A DNA stretch of 64,000 bases from Dicyema japonicum (GCA_011109175.1 RDEW01000003.1:1689546-1753545), one strand, 5' to 3'. Numbered from the stretch's first letter, positions 36,536 to 48,397 are shown. A program made the numbers and translations. The notes: generated from the letters alone by a model not told the origin.

Positions 36536-36685
36536 CTACCGTGGATAGCCACCGAGTCCTCAGTCGACAAGGTCTTTCTTCTCTTCCCAGTAATATTGCT
36601 CAGAATAATGGTTCATTCCAGGAAATCAGAGCGGACAACGTGCCCCAAATAACGCCAATCTGTGTTTTACGATTCTTCCTTTAGC
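36536..36685 (-). mobile_element. Fragment of RTE-like LINE C-terminus
   Basis: The minus strand reads TIILSNITGKRRK and STEDSVAIHG(R), matching the plus-strand piece at 39318-39430 (RIIMLSNITGKRRPGQPRTR). It is fused directly to the 5' end of the neighbouring LINE. Confidence 0.5.
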
Positions 36686-36693
36686 GAATGACG

Positions 36694-36754
36694 CACGTTA
36701 AAAAAATTATTATTTATTTAATAACCCCGAAAAGGGAACACCACGTTAAAAAAA
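36694..36754 (-). mobile_element. 35-bp LINE tail insertion with 13-bp target duplication
   Basis: CACGTTAAAAAAA occurs at 36694-36706 and 36742-36754. The 35 bp between (36707-36741) is the extreme LINE 3' end (GTGTTCCCTTTTCGGGGTTA and a TAAATAAATAATAA tail on the minus strand). Confidence 0.8.
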
Positions 36755-36889
36755 TAATAGAATTAGTAAAATTCCTGGTTATTAATGCAAATTAAATATA
36801 TTTACTAAGAACAAATTAACAATAAAAGAAAGAAAAATTAATTATTTTCTAGATAATTTATAATTACGTGAATGTTTTTGACTGTTGGA

Positions 36890-38030
36890 AACATTTTCAG
36901 TGAAAAAAGTCTCATCACTCAAAATCCTTAGCACATAGTCCGTAGGAAAAGGAGGGATCTTCGCTTTTTCGAACGACGAAACAACTAATATTAGTCCACC
37001 CAATTAAACCTTCATGGACATCTTCATCATGAATAGCCTTTTCTTCCAAAACTTCATCCTTAGCTAAGTGAGAAAACGCCTCAGTCTAAAAATAAATATC
37101 ACTCATACACTAGAGTTCTTTAACGCAGAGATTTGTACGTTATTCTCAGAGGTAACCGGAGGATTCTTTATTTGTCGGTTAGTATTCTTAGTCTGATTCT
37201 TCCTTGCTAAAATATAGACATTAACTTTACTACCATTCGAATTTGAAGAACTAAAATACAAAATAAAACAAAACCGATATTTCTTTGAATTATTTAAACT
37301 TAACGTGGTCTTCGCCCCATCAATATTAAACGAAATTTCCTCAAAAGAAGAATCCGACAGGAATCCAAAGTCAAAGTGCATGTTGTGTACTGAAGCCTTG
37401 TTAAAACTTCAATAAACCAAATTTAAACTTTTTTCTCTCTCTAGTGCCTCGGAAGCCATCTTCTTTCTTTGATTTCTGCAGGAATGACATTGCTTAATAT
37501 TACCTGAGTAGCACGAGATTTACTATTGGCGTGAGAGTCATTCTACAAATCGGTTAATAACAAACGTTTCTGTTGTTCTCCGACTTTTGTTCATTGAATT
37601 CTCCAAGCTTGAAAGAATCAGCAACGTGATTTACACTACACCTAACAATTATTTCAACCTCGTATCAGCTTCTTTGATACAAACATCCCCAGATTTATTA
37701 CATTTAATCTGATCAGCATAGTCGACAGCAGGGGTGGGATTGTCTATAATTTACTAGAAAAGGGGACCAGGTTTTGTAGGAGAATTTTCAACGGAAATGT
37801 TATCAATATAATCGTCTCCATAATTGGGATTCCTAAACATAAGCGGAAAAGACCAATACGATAAGTAGTAGTCGGCATTAGTAATATAGTTGCTTTCATT
37901 CTGAGTAACAGAGTTGTTTTTAGGTTGGGTCTCCGTTTTGGAAGAATCCCACGCATTTTGAGAATAAGGATTCACCGTAATGTAACGATTGTCTAAGAAA
38001 CTTAAATTCAAAATTATGCCTCTCTGGTCT
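36890..38030 (-). CDS. Unrecognised multi-exon host gene
   Basis: Several open segments on the minus strand are separated by 18-28 nt GT-AG gaps like those of the confirmed genes. Segment at 37754-38011: MNLSFLDNRYITVNPYSQNA and NYITNADYYLSYW. About 37640-37730: NPTPAVDYADQIKCNKSGDV. About 37440-37480: KSKKEDGFRGTRERKKFKFG. 37290-37400: HNMHFDFGFLSDSSFEEISF. 37110-37215: ARKNQTKNTNRQIKNPPVTS. About 36940-37085: TEAFSHLAKDEVLEEKAIHD and GLIGWTNISCFVVRKSEDPS. The composition is polar and low in conserved motifs, and no family is recognised. The exon chain is a proposal and not proven. Confidence 0.45.
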
Positions 38031-39108
38031 GGAGATTAATTAATCTTGCTTGAAGAAGATCTTGTATTCTCGGGAAAAGAAGAGGCTTCGGCAAGCGTCT
38101 TGAATCTAGGGACGAGTATTAAGGCGATTGTTTCGCATAGAAAAATTGCTTTTCCCTTCTATAATTAAAAAAAACTATAACCGTTGTTTTTTGAGTTGAA
38201 TTTATTTCATTATTATAATTTTCATTCTAAAACTAAAAATCATTCAATATAATTAAAATAATTAAGAAAAAAGATGGAATAAATTGAAGCCACATACAAA
38301 GTCACGATAACCAACAAACCTTTAAAATGTATTCAAATTTATTATTAAAATTAATATTATTTAATTAATAAATAAAAATAAACATTTCAAAGAGGAGAAC
38401 CACGAATAATATCGACTAATATGTCTACCAAGCATTTTAAAGTTTTGTTACTCATATTTTTTTATTCGAGATTGGCTCTTGGAATACACCGAAGTTAGTG
38501 AAAAGATCGGTTTTATGCAAATATGTCTCAACAGCTATTTTCTCTAAAAATTACGCAAGTATTGCAAATTCACGTGAAACTGCTTAAAAATAGGCAACAT
38601 TAACAGTTAGTCTCCTGGGTGATCTTGTTGAAAGATCGTCATTTAATTTCTCCCAATTGTTAAAGCGAGACCCAAGCTAATTGAATCCTAGTCGACTTAG
38701 ACTTACTACTGACTAGCTTGTGCTCTTGAGAGCAAATCCTAATGAACTTTGTCCCGACTATCCCAACGTGATTTTTATAAGATTGCCAGTAACTTTTGTA
38801 CACATGCCAACCTCATCTCAATCAAAGATCAATCACTCATGTTCGATCTTAAATTCTTCAATAAATGGAAAAAACTGGGCTATTGCATACTAAGAGGATC
38901 ATAATAAAAATACCAATTTTTAGAGAAAATTTACGTTAAAGTAGTGAATTTCTTCACTTGCACCTTTCATGTTTTCTATATGCACCAGATCGAATTTCTA
39001 TATGCACCATAGATTTCCATTAGGGCTGATGGTTATTTGAGCGAATCTCGCAATCCTAAAGAGGCGGCCCTGACTGTTTCTTAATGTAATAAATAATAGT
39101 GTATATTC
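38031..39108. other. About 1.1 kb without gene
   Basis: AT-rich. No conserved protein, TE end or RNA gene recognised on either strand. Confidence 0.35.
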
Positions 39109-39563
39109 AACAGTTTAGCTTTAATAGATTTCATAACAACACATTTTTATACGGCGCAGAATCATGGATACTGAAAAAGGCGGATAAACTAAAAATTGAT
39201 GCTTTTGAACTTTGGTGCTGGAGGAGCTACTAAGAATCTTTTGGACTTCAAAATAACAAACACCGATGTATTCAAACAAGTGGAGACGGACATTTCGCTA
39301 GAATCGTAAAACACAGATTGGCGTTCTTTGAGCATGTTCTCCGCTCTAATGCCCTGGAAAGAATTATTATGCTGAGCAATATTACTGGGAAGAGAAGACC
39401 TGGTCAACCGAGGACTCGGTGGCTATCCACCGTAGAAGACTTCACAGGAATGCTTATATCAAGTCTAATCCGAATTGCGACGGATCGGGGAGAGTGGAGA
39501 ATATTGGCTCATGAGATCTCCAAGGGTCGGACACGACTTAATTTGGATAACATAAAGAATTGA
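39109..39563 (+). mobile_element. RTE-like LINE C-terminal fragment
   Basis: FLYGAESWILKKADKLKIDA and ELWCWRS (39150-39225) then AFFEHVLRSNALERIIMLSN, ITGKRRPGQPRTRWLSTVED and ATDRGEWRILAHEIS to a stop at 39563. The order LYGxExWxLKKAD, CWR, GHVLR, GKRxxGRPRxRW, DRxxWR is typical of RTE/BovB-type and related LINE C-termini. The upstream RT is missing. One stop (about 39228) interrupts. Confidence 0.75.
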
Positions 39564-39564
39564 C

Positions 39565-41185
39565 TTGATCAGTCTACCTCACCGGATGTAACACTCTGCT
39601 CATCGTCGCTTTCATCAAAAATTGATTGGTCAGTCCTCTACGAAACAAGAAGCGACCATAATCCAATTGTGAAGGTCATGAGAGAAGTCAGAGTGAGGAG
39701 AACACCTGCTAGTCATAACTACAAAGCTGCTAATTGGGAATTGTATCGCGCAATCTCTGATGATAGACTGAAGAATTGTTACTTGGTCAGCTTCAAATCG
39801 CTAGAAAAAGCGATCAAATACTTTACTTGCACAATCCTAGAAGCAAATTCCCAAGCATCGTCTAAATTCCTCTAATGGTCGAGGGAAGTCGGCATTGATC
39901 AAAGTAAGAAATCACCTCAAATAATCTAATTGGATCACATTAAAAACGAAACTCCGGATCAGAGCTCTAAACAACGAAATAAAGTCCAGAAAGTTCAAGG
40001 CCCAGAAATTGAAGTTGAATCGGATTTTTACAAGGTAAATCGCAACCGTAGTACCGGAGAAGTGTGGAAAGCCATCCGAAATGTTGCAAAGGACGAAGAA
40101 ACTTCCCCGAGGATGACTATACTTAACGAGACGTTAACAATTTGATAAAATTCTACACAAAAAGTTCGTACAAAGAACACAGGGAATCGGAAGTGCTTCT
40201 CACTTCACGCAAAAAAAAACTGAAAAAGGATTCTAACCCAGTTCACTTCTCGGACGAAGACGTGAAGAATGCGCTGCATTTTACAAGAACAACGTACTCT
40301 GCCGGTCCTGACAACATTCCAGTAGTGTTATTGAAGAACCTTGGAGATATGGGAGTCGGTATTCTAACGTCGATTTTCAACTATTCAATTAATTGTAATG
40401 TAATACCGTTGTCATGGAAGCAAGCCAATATCCGACCTATACTGAAACTTGGAAAACCTAAGGGAGATCCGGCATCATTTAGACCAGTGTCATTGTTATG
40501 TTCCGTATCGAAAATCCTGGAGAGGCTTGTGCTTGGGAGAATTAAGGCTTTCTTACCAGAAAAGGATTTTCAACACGGATTCAAGAGCGATTGTCTACAT
40601 CAACGTACCTACAGAAATTAACCAACTTCATTAGAGATGGATTTTCAAACAAACTAAGGTATTTGAAGACAGTCTTATGTTCCATTGATATTAACAAGGC
40701 TCTTGATTCTAGTTCGAGAAAAATATTATCAAAGAAAATTTTCCAGTCGGAGATCCCGGGGAAGCTTAAACTTTGGATAACAAATTTCTTAAGGGACGTG
40801 TATGTCCCGGAGGACTGAAATCAGTATCGCGTTTTCTTTCAAACGCTGTCCCCAAGGATCTCTTTATCCCCCGCTTTATTCAATTTATACCTGGTCGACC
40901 TCCCGACACCGGAATCCAACAACGATGTTCTACTCACATATGCGGACAAGTTAAAATTGGACAACATTGAAATCCCCTTCACCAAATGTCAGAAGATCCT
41001 GGGCGTGACACTGGATACACACTTATGTTTGTCACCACACGTGGCAAACATTGTTCTGAAGTGCGAGAGGAGGATCAATGTATTTAAATGCTTATCTGGA
41101 ATATACCCACCCGGTCTTGATGAACATTTACATCACGTGATAGTTAGTTTTGGTTTTACCGTAGTCATGGGTGTTAAATAAATAA
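39565..41185 (+). mobile_element. LINE copy, 5' truncated, close relative of 12946-15791
   Basis: Starts inside the endonuclease (SPDVTLCSSSLSSKI, TRSDHNPI). Linker: KAANWELYRAISDDRLKNCY, then NRNRSTGEVWKAIRN (retaining the 25 bp missing from the other copy). RT: AGPDNIPVVLLKNLGD, SWKQANIRPILKLGKPKGDP. Deletions remove part of the palm (about 186 bp right after ACATATGCGGAC at 40937-40948, which cuts the second Asp of YADD) and much of the C-terminus (about 41130). The tail GGTGTTAAATAAATAA is at 41170-41185. Confidence 0.85.
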
Positions 41186-43442
41186 ATCCCACTTTATTTA
41201 ACAAACAATAAAAAAGTTAATATATTTAATCAACAACCTTCCTCGCCTGCCTGTTCGCCAGCCTCCTCAGGCAGGTTCGATTCTGGTTGCTGAAACAACT
41301 CCGAGAGCGCCTTGTCGAATTGAACCCTCTGCCCATATGGCATCTCAAGGCTCTGCCTCCTATACTCCAGTGTCAGGCTCTCTAGGGTCCGCTTTAACAC
41401 AGTGGACTGTAGATAGGCCTGGAGCTTCCTATCTACCCCCAACTGCTTCAGATAACCCTTGTGGTACTTTGTTGCAATTCCTTCCCACGTCATTACTATA
41501 GGAATAACGATGACCTTGCAACCAAGCATCTGCCCCATTGCGTGTTAGTCGCAGACTTTGAATAATTCAAATCTAGTCCTATACTCTCAAAGAATTCCCT
41601 GGCACAGACCTCCATGGAGTAGAGCTCCTCGGCTGTTCGAGCATACATCTTCAGGTCATCGATAAAAATAAGGTGATTTGTACTGAAACAAACCCTTTCA
41701 CAATGAACTGGTATTTGCTCAAACCGGTCATTGAGGCGGCGACTCAATGGCTCCAAACAGAGAACAAAGAGTAGGGAGACATGCTATCTCCCTGAAGGAT
41801 CCCCCTCTTGAGTTTTACCTTGCCTATCCGGTGCCTATTATAGTTCAGATGAATACTCCACCTATTCATCACAGCCACTACAAAGCTGATGAACCACACA
41901 GGCATACACAGACTGTGTAGGCACTCGACAAGGTAAGAATGATCAACTGAACCGTAAGCCTTCTTCACATCCACCCACATAGACAAAAGTGAGTTTCCGT
42001 GAGACACAGAAAGGCATTTGTTGATCAAAGCCTGCTCTTTTGCCCCCTGACAATTTCGCACAGTACCCAACTGATTCTCGGAGAGAATCCCATTTGCTTC
42101 TACAAAGCTCCTGACCTCATTAGCCACCAATTTGGTCATCAGTTTATACAAGGTTGGGCATGCAATCTGCAGCAGACTGGAGGTTGTCCAGCTTTGGGAT
42201 CAAATAAGTTGTCTCTGTGCATGCCCAATCAGGAATCGTTTCCGGGTTAGTGATGCTTTTCTGTAATACACGACACATAGACTCGTGTAATGAAGTGCAT
42301 CTTTTGATAAAGAAATTATAAACTTTATCGAACACGGTCGTTTTCCAATCAAGAAGATGTCTCACTACCGCCTCAAATTTCTTGCGAAAATCAAAAATTC
42401 CGCCAAGAAAGGAGCGGCGTTGTACGGCACATTCCACGCATTTCCTCTGCGTGGTTTAGCCTCCCACATACTACCCCATGTGGAAAGCATTTCCGCGTCC
42501 TGCTGGGAACATACACTATGGCCATTTTCGAGTAGGCGACGGTAAAACAATCTGCGATTAAACTCAAACAGATTATTTTCTCTCCTTCTCTTACACCGAC
42601 TTTCATGTGTATAGAGTTTCCTCTTATACACTCTAACTCCACCTTTGCCCTCCTCAACTCTTTGAGGTCCCATTTGGGAACACAGGGAGTTTACTAATTA
42701 GCCCCTTTACTATAGCGGTGCTTTTCCTCTAACCCCTCTCGCCACACTACTTATGTGCCCCTCCAGTGCTTCCAGCTCAGTCTGTCCAAGCAATCTTGGC
42801 ACAGATCTGCTCCCTCCATTTACTGGGTGGTCTGGGCTTGTAAGTCAACTTTTCATTGGTGATCTGTGCTGCAAACAGCACTAGGGAGATGTCACCCAGT
42901 GACCCTACTGGCTTAGCCTCACCGCATAAGCCACAGCCTTATTGATACAGGTTAACACTCCGTTAACCTTACAATGAGGATCTTGCGGGTAAATCTACGG
43001 TCCTCAAGTGGGACATCTGCCGCTGCAGCGAGATTCCGGACGAAGTCTCATAAACATGCTTGAGCTGCAACGTATCACAGCTCTGGTGCTCGTCTCTTTG
43101 ACTTGTGGTCACCTGGTCCCCGCCCCTTTAGACCAGTACTCTTTGCCTACAGCCATCTTCTTGAGTTCACTCACAGATATAGCAGTACTGAATCTGCCAC
43201 TGCAGAGCTCCGCCAAGTATGGCAAACCATTCCAGGGCATTCGAGTAGCCTGCTACGTACCTGCAGGACTACCTGCCTCGCCCATTCTTTTGGGTCATCT
43301 GTCACAACGCTCTCGGATATGGCAAAATTACATTCATACCATCAGGTAACGCAAGTGACCCTTCTCCTTTTTTCCTTTCAACATTTTTGCCAACTCGAGA
43401 GAGTTTTAACGCCACCGAATCGAAAGCACGTTGCATGTTTTT
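41186..43442 (-). mobile_element. R4/NeSL-like retroelement inserted in a LINE tail
   Basis: GGTGTTAAATAAATAA occurs at both borders (41170-41185, 43443-43458), and the left one is the tail of the LINE at 39565. The minus strand encodes an RT unlike the other families: FVEANGILSENQLGTVRNCQ, MWVDVKKAYGSVDHSYLVEC, RGILQGDSMSPYSLFSVW (41744-42151), then NHLIFIDDLKMYARTAEELY and GLDLNYSKSATN (41496-41756), and KVIVIPIVMTWEGIATKYHK (41230-41538). FIDDLK replaces YADD, as in R4/Dong/NeSL-type elements. Upstream, 42365-42673 carries a basic region. Broken by several frameshifts. Confidence 0.75.
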
Positions 43443-43525
43443 GGTGTTAAATAAATAATAATAAATATTTAAATTAAAGTTTTAAAAATAATTTAAAAAT
43501 TAATACAATAGTTAATTTGCGCGGT

Positions 43526-43914
43526 ATGTATAGTTATTCTGCTGAGCTTGACTTGTCTGATTATTTAACGTCAAAATTAAGAAAAAAACTCCCTAATTTG
43601 AGTCCTCTAACGACCATAACTGTATTGACCGACTTTAAAACTGTATTTGTCTATTTTGTATTGCAGAAACTATATAACCATGCGAAAGAATGGGTTGAGA
43701 AGCAGTCGGAAGAAGATGATGAGGGTATATCATAACATTACACGTTTGTATAGGTGAATGCAATTTAAATCAAATGATGTCTGTTTTATCAAAATGGAGT
43801 GATTCACACAAAACTCTAATTGACATTTCTACGGAAAAAACACCGAAAATCATGAAAATATACAATATGAAGCTAGACGAACAATTTGATAATATTTTCT
43901 CCAATTTTCATTAA
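43526..43914 (+). CDS. Unrecognised small host gene, two or three exons
   Basis: ATG at 43526 opens MYSYSAELDLSDYLTSKLRK to VLTDFKT. A 24-nt GT-AG intron follows (GTATTTGTCTA...TTGCAG, about 43644-43667). KLYNHAKEWVEKQSEEDDEG comes next, then a second gap of about 25-28 nt ending TATAG near 43760. The last part has NLNQMMSVLSKWSDSHKTLI and IYNMKLDEQFDNIFSNFH-stop at 43914. About 110 residues, charged, probably helical. I do not recognise the family. The intron size supports a real gene. Confidence 0.5.
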
Positions 43915-44560
43915 TTTAATTAATCTGGTGCCAAATATATGTTAATTTCATTCATTTTTAGCTTCGAACACACATTTTCAAGGGAATTATTGATATTGAG
44001 AAATTTCCAATTCACTTATTCCTCCCACAGCACTCGTCCGAGTTTCTCCAAATTGGCTCTAACTCTGATTTTGATACATCAAATTTCCTGTTCCTGATGT
44101 CTCTTATCCCATTACGAAGGGGATTGTATTTACCTTGAAGAGATGAAGACACTAACTCATAGTGCAGAGAGCAACGTCACCAACTCAAGGGTTTAAGTTG
44201 TCTGTCTACTTATCTATAAGTTTATTTCCCCCTTTTTAATATTAATTTCACGAGTGAGGGGAAGGATGATTGTATTATATATTTTAATATGACCTATGCG
44301 AAATCTTTCAGACATAATCTGGTTGATTCATTGGTTAATCAATCAAGTCTTATAATTATGTCTATCCAATGCAAAGGTCAACCAACTCTGCAATAGGAAA
44401 ATTATCTGACTAAATTCTTATTATCTTAAAGACTCCCAATAAGTAATTGTGCCATGTTCATAACAATTTCGTTGATTATTCTTTTCAAGTCGACTTTTTT
44501 TCTTGCTTTCTCTCTTAAGTTGTCAAAGTCTTCTGTTTTTCCAAGTTTCTATCCGATATA
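43915..44560. other. No gene recognised
   Basis: AT-rich. Nothing supported on either strand. Confidence 0.3.
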
Positions 44561-44980
44561 TTTCAGTTCCTATTTCAAAAATCGATGGTTGTGTAGCTCT
44601 TAGCCTTCCACGGAATGCTCCTCCGCATTGTGTGAAGTATGTCAATATTTGCAGGAGTATCTATTTCCATTCGCATTATACGGTCAAAAAGCCTCCATCT
44701 TGATTTCAAGATATCCATCGATAGTTCTGGAGATTTGCTACGGTTGTATAGATCCGAGTTCAAGATCTTTACTAAATATCGCCCCACGGAGCTGTAATCT
44801 ATGGAAGCTGTTTAGGTTCTGAGTTTCCTGTTTTGAGCCCGACTTTCCATGTCTTCTCCATAATTCGTCAGACCATTTCTCAGCACGGATAAAAGTTGAT
44901 AGTGAGAAGTGTGTCCATTCAAAACGGCCTCCAATTAATTTTTTCAGGTTTTGGATAAGTTCATCAATAAACATCACGAG
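44560..44980 (-). mobile_element. C-terminus of second non-LTR clade
   Basis: KILNSDLYNRSKSPELSMDI, LKSRWRLFDRIMRMEIDTPA and NIDILHTMRRS (44575-44787) are the family's C-terminal pattern (xSxxIxxRRxRLFGHxLRMxxDTPA). Upstream at 44738-44977 is FIDELIQNLKKLIGG, which also occurs on the plus strand at 45892-45945. Confidence 0.65.
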
Positions 44981-45965
44981 ATTTTAGCGAAACGACATCT
45001 TTAGGTAAAAAAGTCATTTTTTTTAACTCTTATAAAAATTGATTTTAAGGGGTTTTATGCGTAAGTGGAACATTTTATCAAGGTCCTCGACATTTTTAGG
45101 TAAAAAAGTCATCTTTTTTAAATCTTATAAAAATTGATTTTAACGGGTTTTATGGGTAAGTGGAACATTTTACCAAGGTCCTCCAAACCCTATGATTTTT
45201 AGATACTAAGTGACTCCAGAATAAAAATTAATTATATTTATTATAACTAAATTTAATGAGTTATTATCTCTTTTAATTTCTTTTATAATAAAACTTTTGA
45301 ATAATTTAATTAATCAATTGATTCACTATTGCATGCCGTTTCTCGTTAACCAAACATTTGGACACTAAACAAGACTCCAAGAAATTTTGTAAAGAAATTA
45401 ATAAAAGAAGAAGGCATAATGATAAAATTCTTAAGATTACAAAATGGAGAAAAAATTCTTAGAAAAACTAAATATATCGCTGTATCTGAAAATATCTTGA
45501 GAATTGTTTAAGAACAAATGTTACTTAAAATGGATCCGATATAAAATATATTCAAGTTAGTAGAATATGCATTCTACTAGCATTTATAATTTTCTTTTTT
45601 TCCTTTTGAAAAAAAATCTTTCATTTTAAAGTTAAATAAATATATTAAAAAAGATGACTTTTTTACCTAAAGATGTCGAGGACCTTGGTAAAATGTTCCA
45701 CATACCCATAGGACCCCTTAAAATCAATTTTTGTAAGATTTAAAAAAGATGACTTTTCACTTAAAAATGTCGAAGACCTTAGCAAAATGTACCACTTACC
45801 CATAGGACCCCTTAAAATCAATTTTTATAAGATTTAAAAAAGATGATTTTTTTACTTAAAGATGTCGAGGACCTTGCTAAAATATCTCGTGATGTTTATT
45901 GATGAACTTATCCAAAACCTGAGAAAATTAATTGGAGGCCATTTTGAAAGAGGCCATTTTGAATG
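44915..45965. repeat. Foldback element with about 270-bp arms made of 95-bp units
   Basis: The left arm is 44915 to about 45185 and the right arm about 45650-45965. Both include LINE-like DNA (GGATAAGTTCATCAATAAAC on the left, its complement on the right) plus two (left) or nearly three (right) tandem copies of a roughly 95-bp unit. The unit contains TAGGTAAAAAAGTCAT and AAGTGGAACATTTTA. The 465-bp middle is AT-rich and non-coding. It could be a foldback transposon or an inverted duplication. Confidence 0.7.
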
Positions 45966-45969
45966 GGAA

Positions 45970-46700
45970 CCGTGAGAAGCCATATTCGGAATACTTTTGG
46001 AAACACGTTGTGAATATAGTTCAATGTATCGACTGTCAGTTACAAAGTCTAAATCATCGGCGTAAATTATCACGTAGTAATTATCTTCAAAGCAACAAAT
46101 AGAATTGGAGATAAAGAATCTCCTAGGGGTACCCTATGTAAAGTGTTAAAGAATTTTTTTGTTGATTTTCCAACTCTTACTGATAATGTTGTAATTTTTA
46201 GAAGCTGGTAAATAATCTTTATGTCGTACTGATGAGAGAAACTATTTGAAAAATTTAAAAGCATTTCTTTTTAGAGTGGATCAAAGACTCGTGACACATT
46301 CCAATGACTTGTATTGATCTTTTGTATTTCTGGTATAATGCATGGACCATCGATGTGGCCATGTTACATCTTCAGCCGACCTTCCTTCCCTGAACCCACT
46401 TTGACCAGGAAAAAGAAATCAATTCACTTTGTCTTTTATCAATTCAATTATGGATAAACTTTTTTGTAGAGTCGTTAGTAAAATTATAGGTCTCAGATAG
46501 CATAAAGTCCCTCTGGGCTTACCAGGTTTATGTAGTGGAATCAAATATCCTTTACCACTGTCAAGTGAATTGCCCTACTCAAATGAACGATTAATTATTT
46601 CAGCTAACTTTATTGGACCTAACTCAGTACTTCTGCGGAGATGTTGACAGGTACAGCGGATCGTTCGGAATTCAACTTTTTTTCTCAATTTCTGCACTTT
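45970..46700 (-). mobile_element. RT of second non-LTR clade
   Basis: Read leftwards: SPIKLAEIINRSFE, YLIPLHKPGKPRGT, SGFREGRSAEDVTWPHRWSM, YQLLKITTLSVRVGKSTKKF, RVPLGDSLSPILFVAL (46070-46264) and IIYADDLDFVTDSRYIELYS (45852-46073). Together with 44560-44980 it looks like one copy split by the foldback structure. Confidence 0.7.
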
Positions 46701-46764
46701 TTTCACATCTTTTACAATCACGTGTTTTTGTAGTTTTTTTGTTAATTTTTGTAAACTTTATTTT

Positions 46765-46830
46765 TTTAAATCAATCAACAATGATCCCCGTCGGCATAAT
46801 CGAAGTTGCGTTGCCTTTCACGATTGCCAC
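46765..46830 (-). mobile_element. Scrap of nuclease-tailed retroelement 3' end
   Basis: The minus strand reads VAIVKGNATSIMPTG, like AAIVRGNSTSIMSMG at 4560-4640, the terminal RGNS block of that element. Confidence 0.45.
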
Positions 46831-47192
46831 ATGAAACTTAATAATCCGCAATCCGAAAGACATTTATTTATTTTTATTAACCTCGAAATCACGAGAAAGT
46901 GGATAAAAGTTATCGTCTAATTAAGTGATCCCCGTGTCCAAACCAGTCCTTTCCTGCAGATAGTTTTAAAGTCCTGAATTAATCTCCACAATGGGGAAGG
47001 TTTCTTCTCATGGGGATTGTAGGTCATTGAGAAACATGTTGGAGAGCATTGGTGATAACGGTGATCCTTGTGGAACTCCATTTGGAAGATATCGCATTTA
47101 TTAAAAATTTCGGATTCATTTAGTCGGTTTTTATTCTACATTTAAATTAATTTACATTTTAAATTTAAAATATACAGTGTCACGTGGTTAGA
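46831..47192 (+). mobile_element. Tigger fragment interrupted by a LINE
   Basis: CTTAATAATCCGCAATCCGA...GACATTTATT, then after the inserted LINE, ATTTATTAAAAATTTCGGAT to CAGTGTCACGTGGTTAGAA, match 28440-28560 of the Tigger relic in the same order. Confidence 0.7.
46868..47087 (-). mobile_element. Internally deleted LINE inside the Tigger fragment
   Basis: LPNGVPQGSPLSPMLSNMFL is joined to the C-terminus PSPLWRLIQDFKTICRKGLV, which ends before GGGATCACTTAATTAGACGA. The Tigger word CATTTATT is repeated on both sides as the target duplication. Confidence 0.65.
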
Positions 47193-47194
47193 AT

Positions 47195-48389
47195 CAGTAC
47201 GAATGATGTTGAAAATCTTATCAAAAGGGCTTGATGGAATCTGCATTTAAAGCACCTGGGAATACAAGGACTCAAAACAATCAACAAATTCTGTGTCCAT
47301 CAACAACTGTCGAATTCTTGCACTATGGAAAAAATCCAAAATAATCCCAATCCTGAAGCCTAAGAAATCCGGGATCTTTCAGATCAATTTCACTACTATC
47401 TGTAGTATCGAAAATTATTGAACGTTTTGTATTGAAACTAATATCAGAGTATCTTCCCTGATTTCTAACATGGTTTTTGTAATGCTCAACATCAACACAT
47501 ATCTCTACCCTAACTCAATATATCCCTGATGGTTTCAACAATTATAATCCTCCCAAATGGACTACCCTTGCATCGATTGACCTAACCAAGGCGTTTGATC
47601 GAACATCAAGGATGGTCCTAAGTAACAAAATTCTCGCATCTCAAATTCATCCACGTCTTCAGAATTGGCTAGCAAATTTCCTCTCTGTAAGTATTAGTCG
47701 AGCTGAAATTATGTCATGTCTATCTCATTACCGATTCCCTTCCAAATGGAGTTACCCAAGGCTCCGTTTTTGTCACCTACCTTATTCAACTTGCACCTAA
47801 GCGACATTAGAACCAATTCCTGATATTGTCTTTAAAGACAGACGTTAATGAAGCAACTAAGGATGTTCAGAACCACTTGAACACGTTTGAAGAGTGGCTT
47901 GGAGGCAAACCACCTATCCCCCTCTCCATCGAAATCCACCGTCACTTTATTCACTTCCAACCGCCTCCAACTAAATTTTCAACCAATTTTAACAATTCAT
48001 GAACAAACACTCCACGTTACGAAACATCCCAAAATACTTGGAGTTATTTATGACCAATACTAATCTTTCTCTAAACATGTGGAGAAACAATGTACAAAGG
48101 CCTATCGCAGGTCAACATACTTAAAGGTGTATCAGACCATTACTTCGGCCAAAGATTATATATAAACAATTCATTCTAACCACAATTAACTATGCAAGTC
48201 CTTACTGTTCAACCTCTACCTCCCTCACATCTATTGACAAACTACAAAAAATCCTAAACATCGCGCTCAGAATAATTACTGGATGTCTCAAATAAACCCC
48301 TTTTGATCATCTACATTGGGAATCAAAGATCCTTCCAATTGGAGACCATCTAAAAATTAGAGCCCTGCAGTTCCTCTCCTAAGCCTACA
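47195..48389 (+). mobile_element. Second-family LINE, RT part
   Basis: KKSKIIPILKPKKSG (about 47325-47370), LASIDLTKAFDRTSRMVLSN (47565-47625), QNWLANFLS, EATKDVQNHLNTFEEWL, HPKILGVIYDQY and AYRRSTYLKV. Decayed, with many stops. It continues after the hAT at 50310. Confidence 0.7.
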
Positions 48390-48397
48390 GTCTAGAC

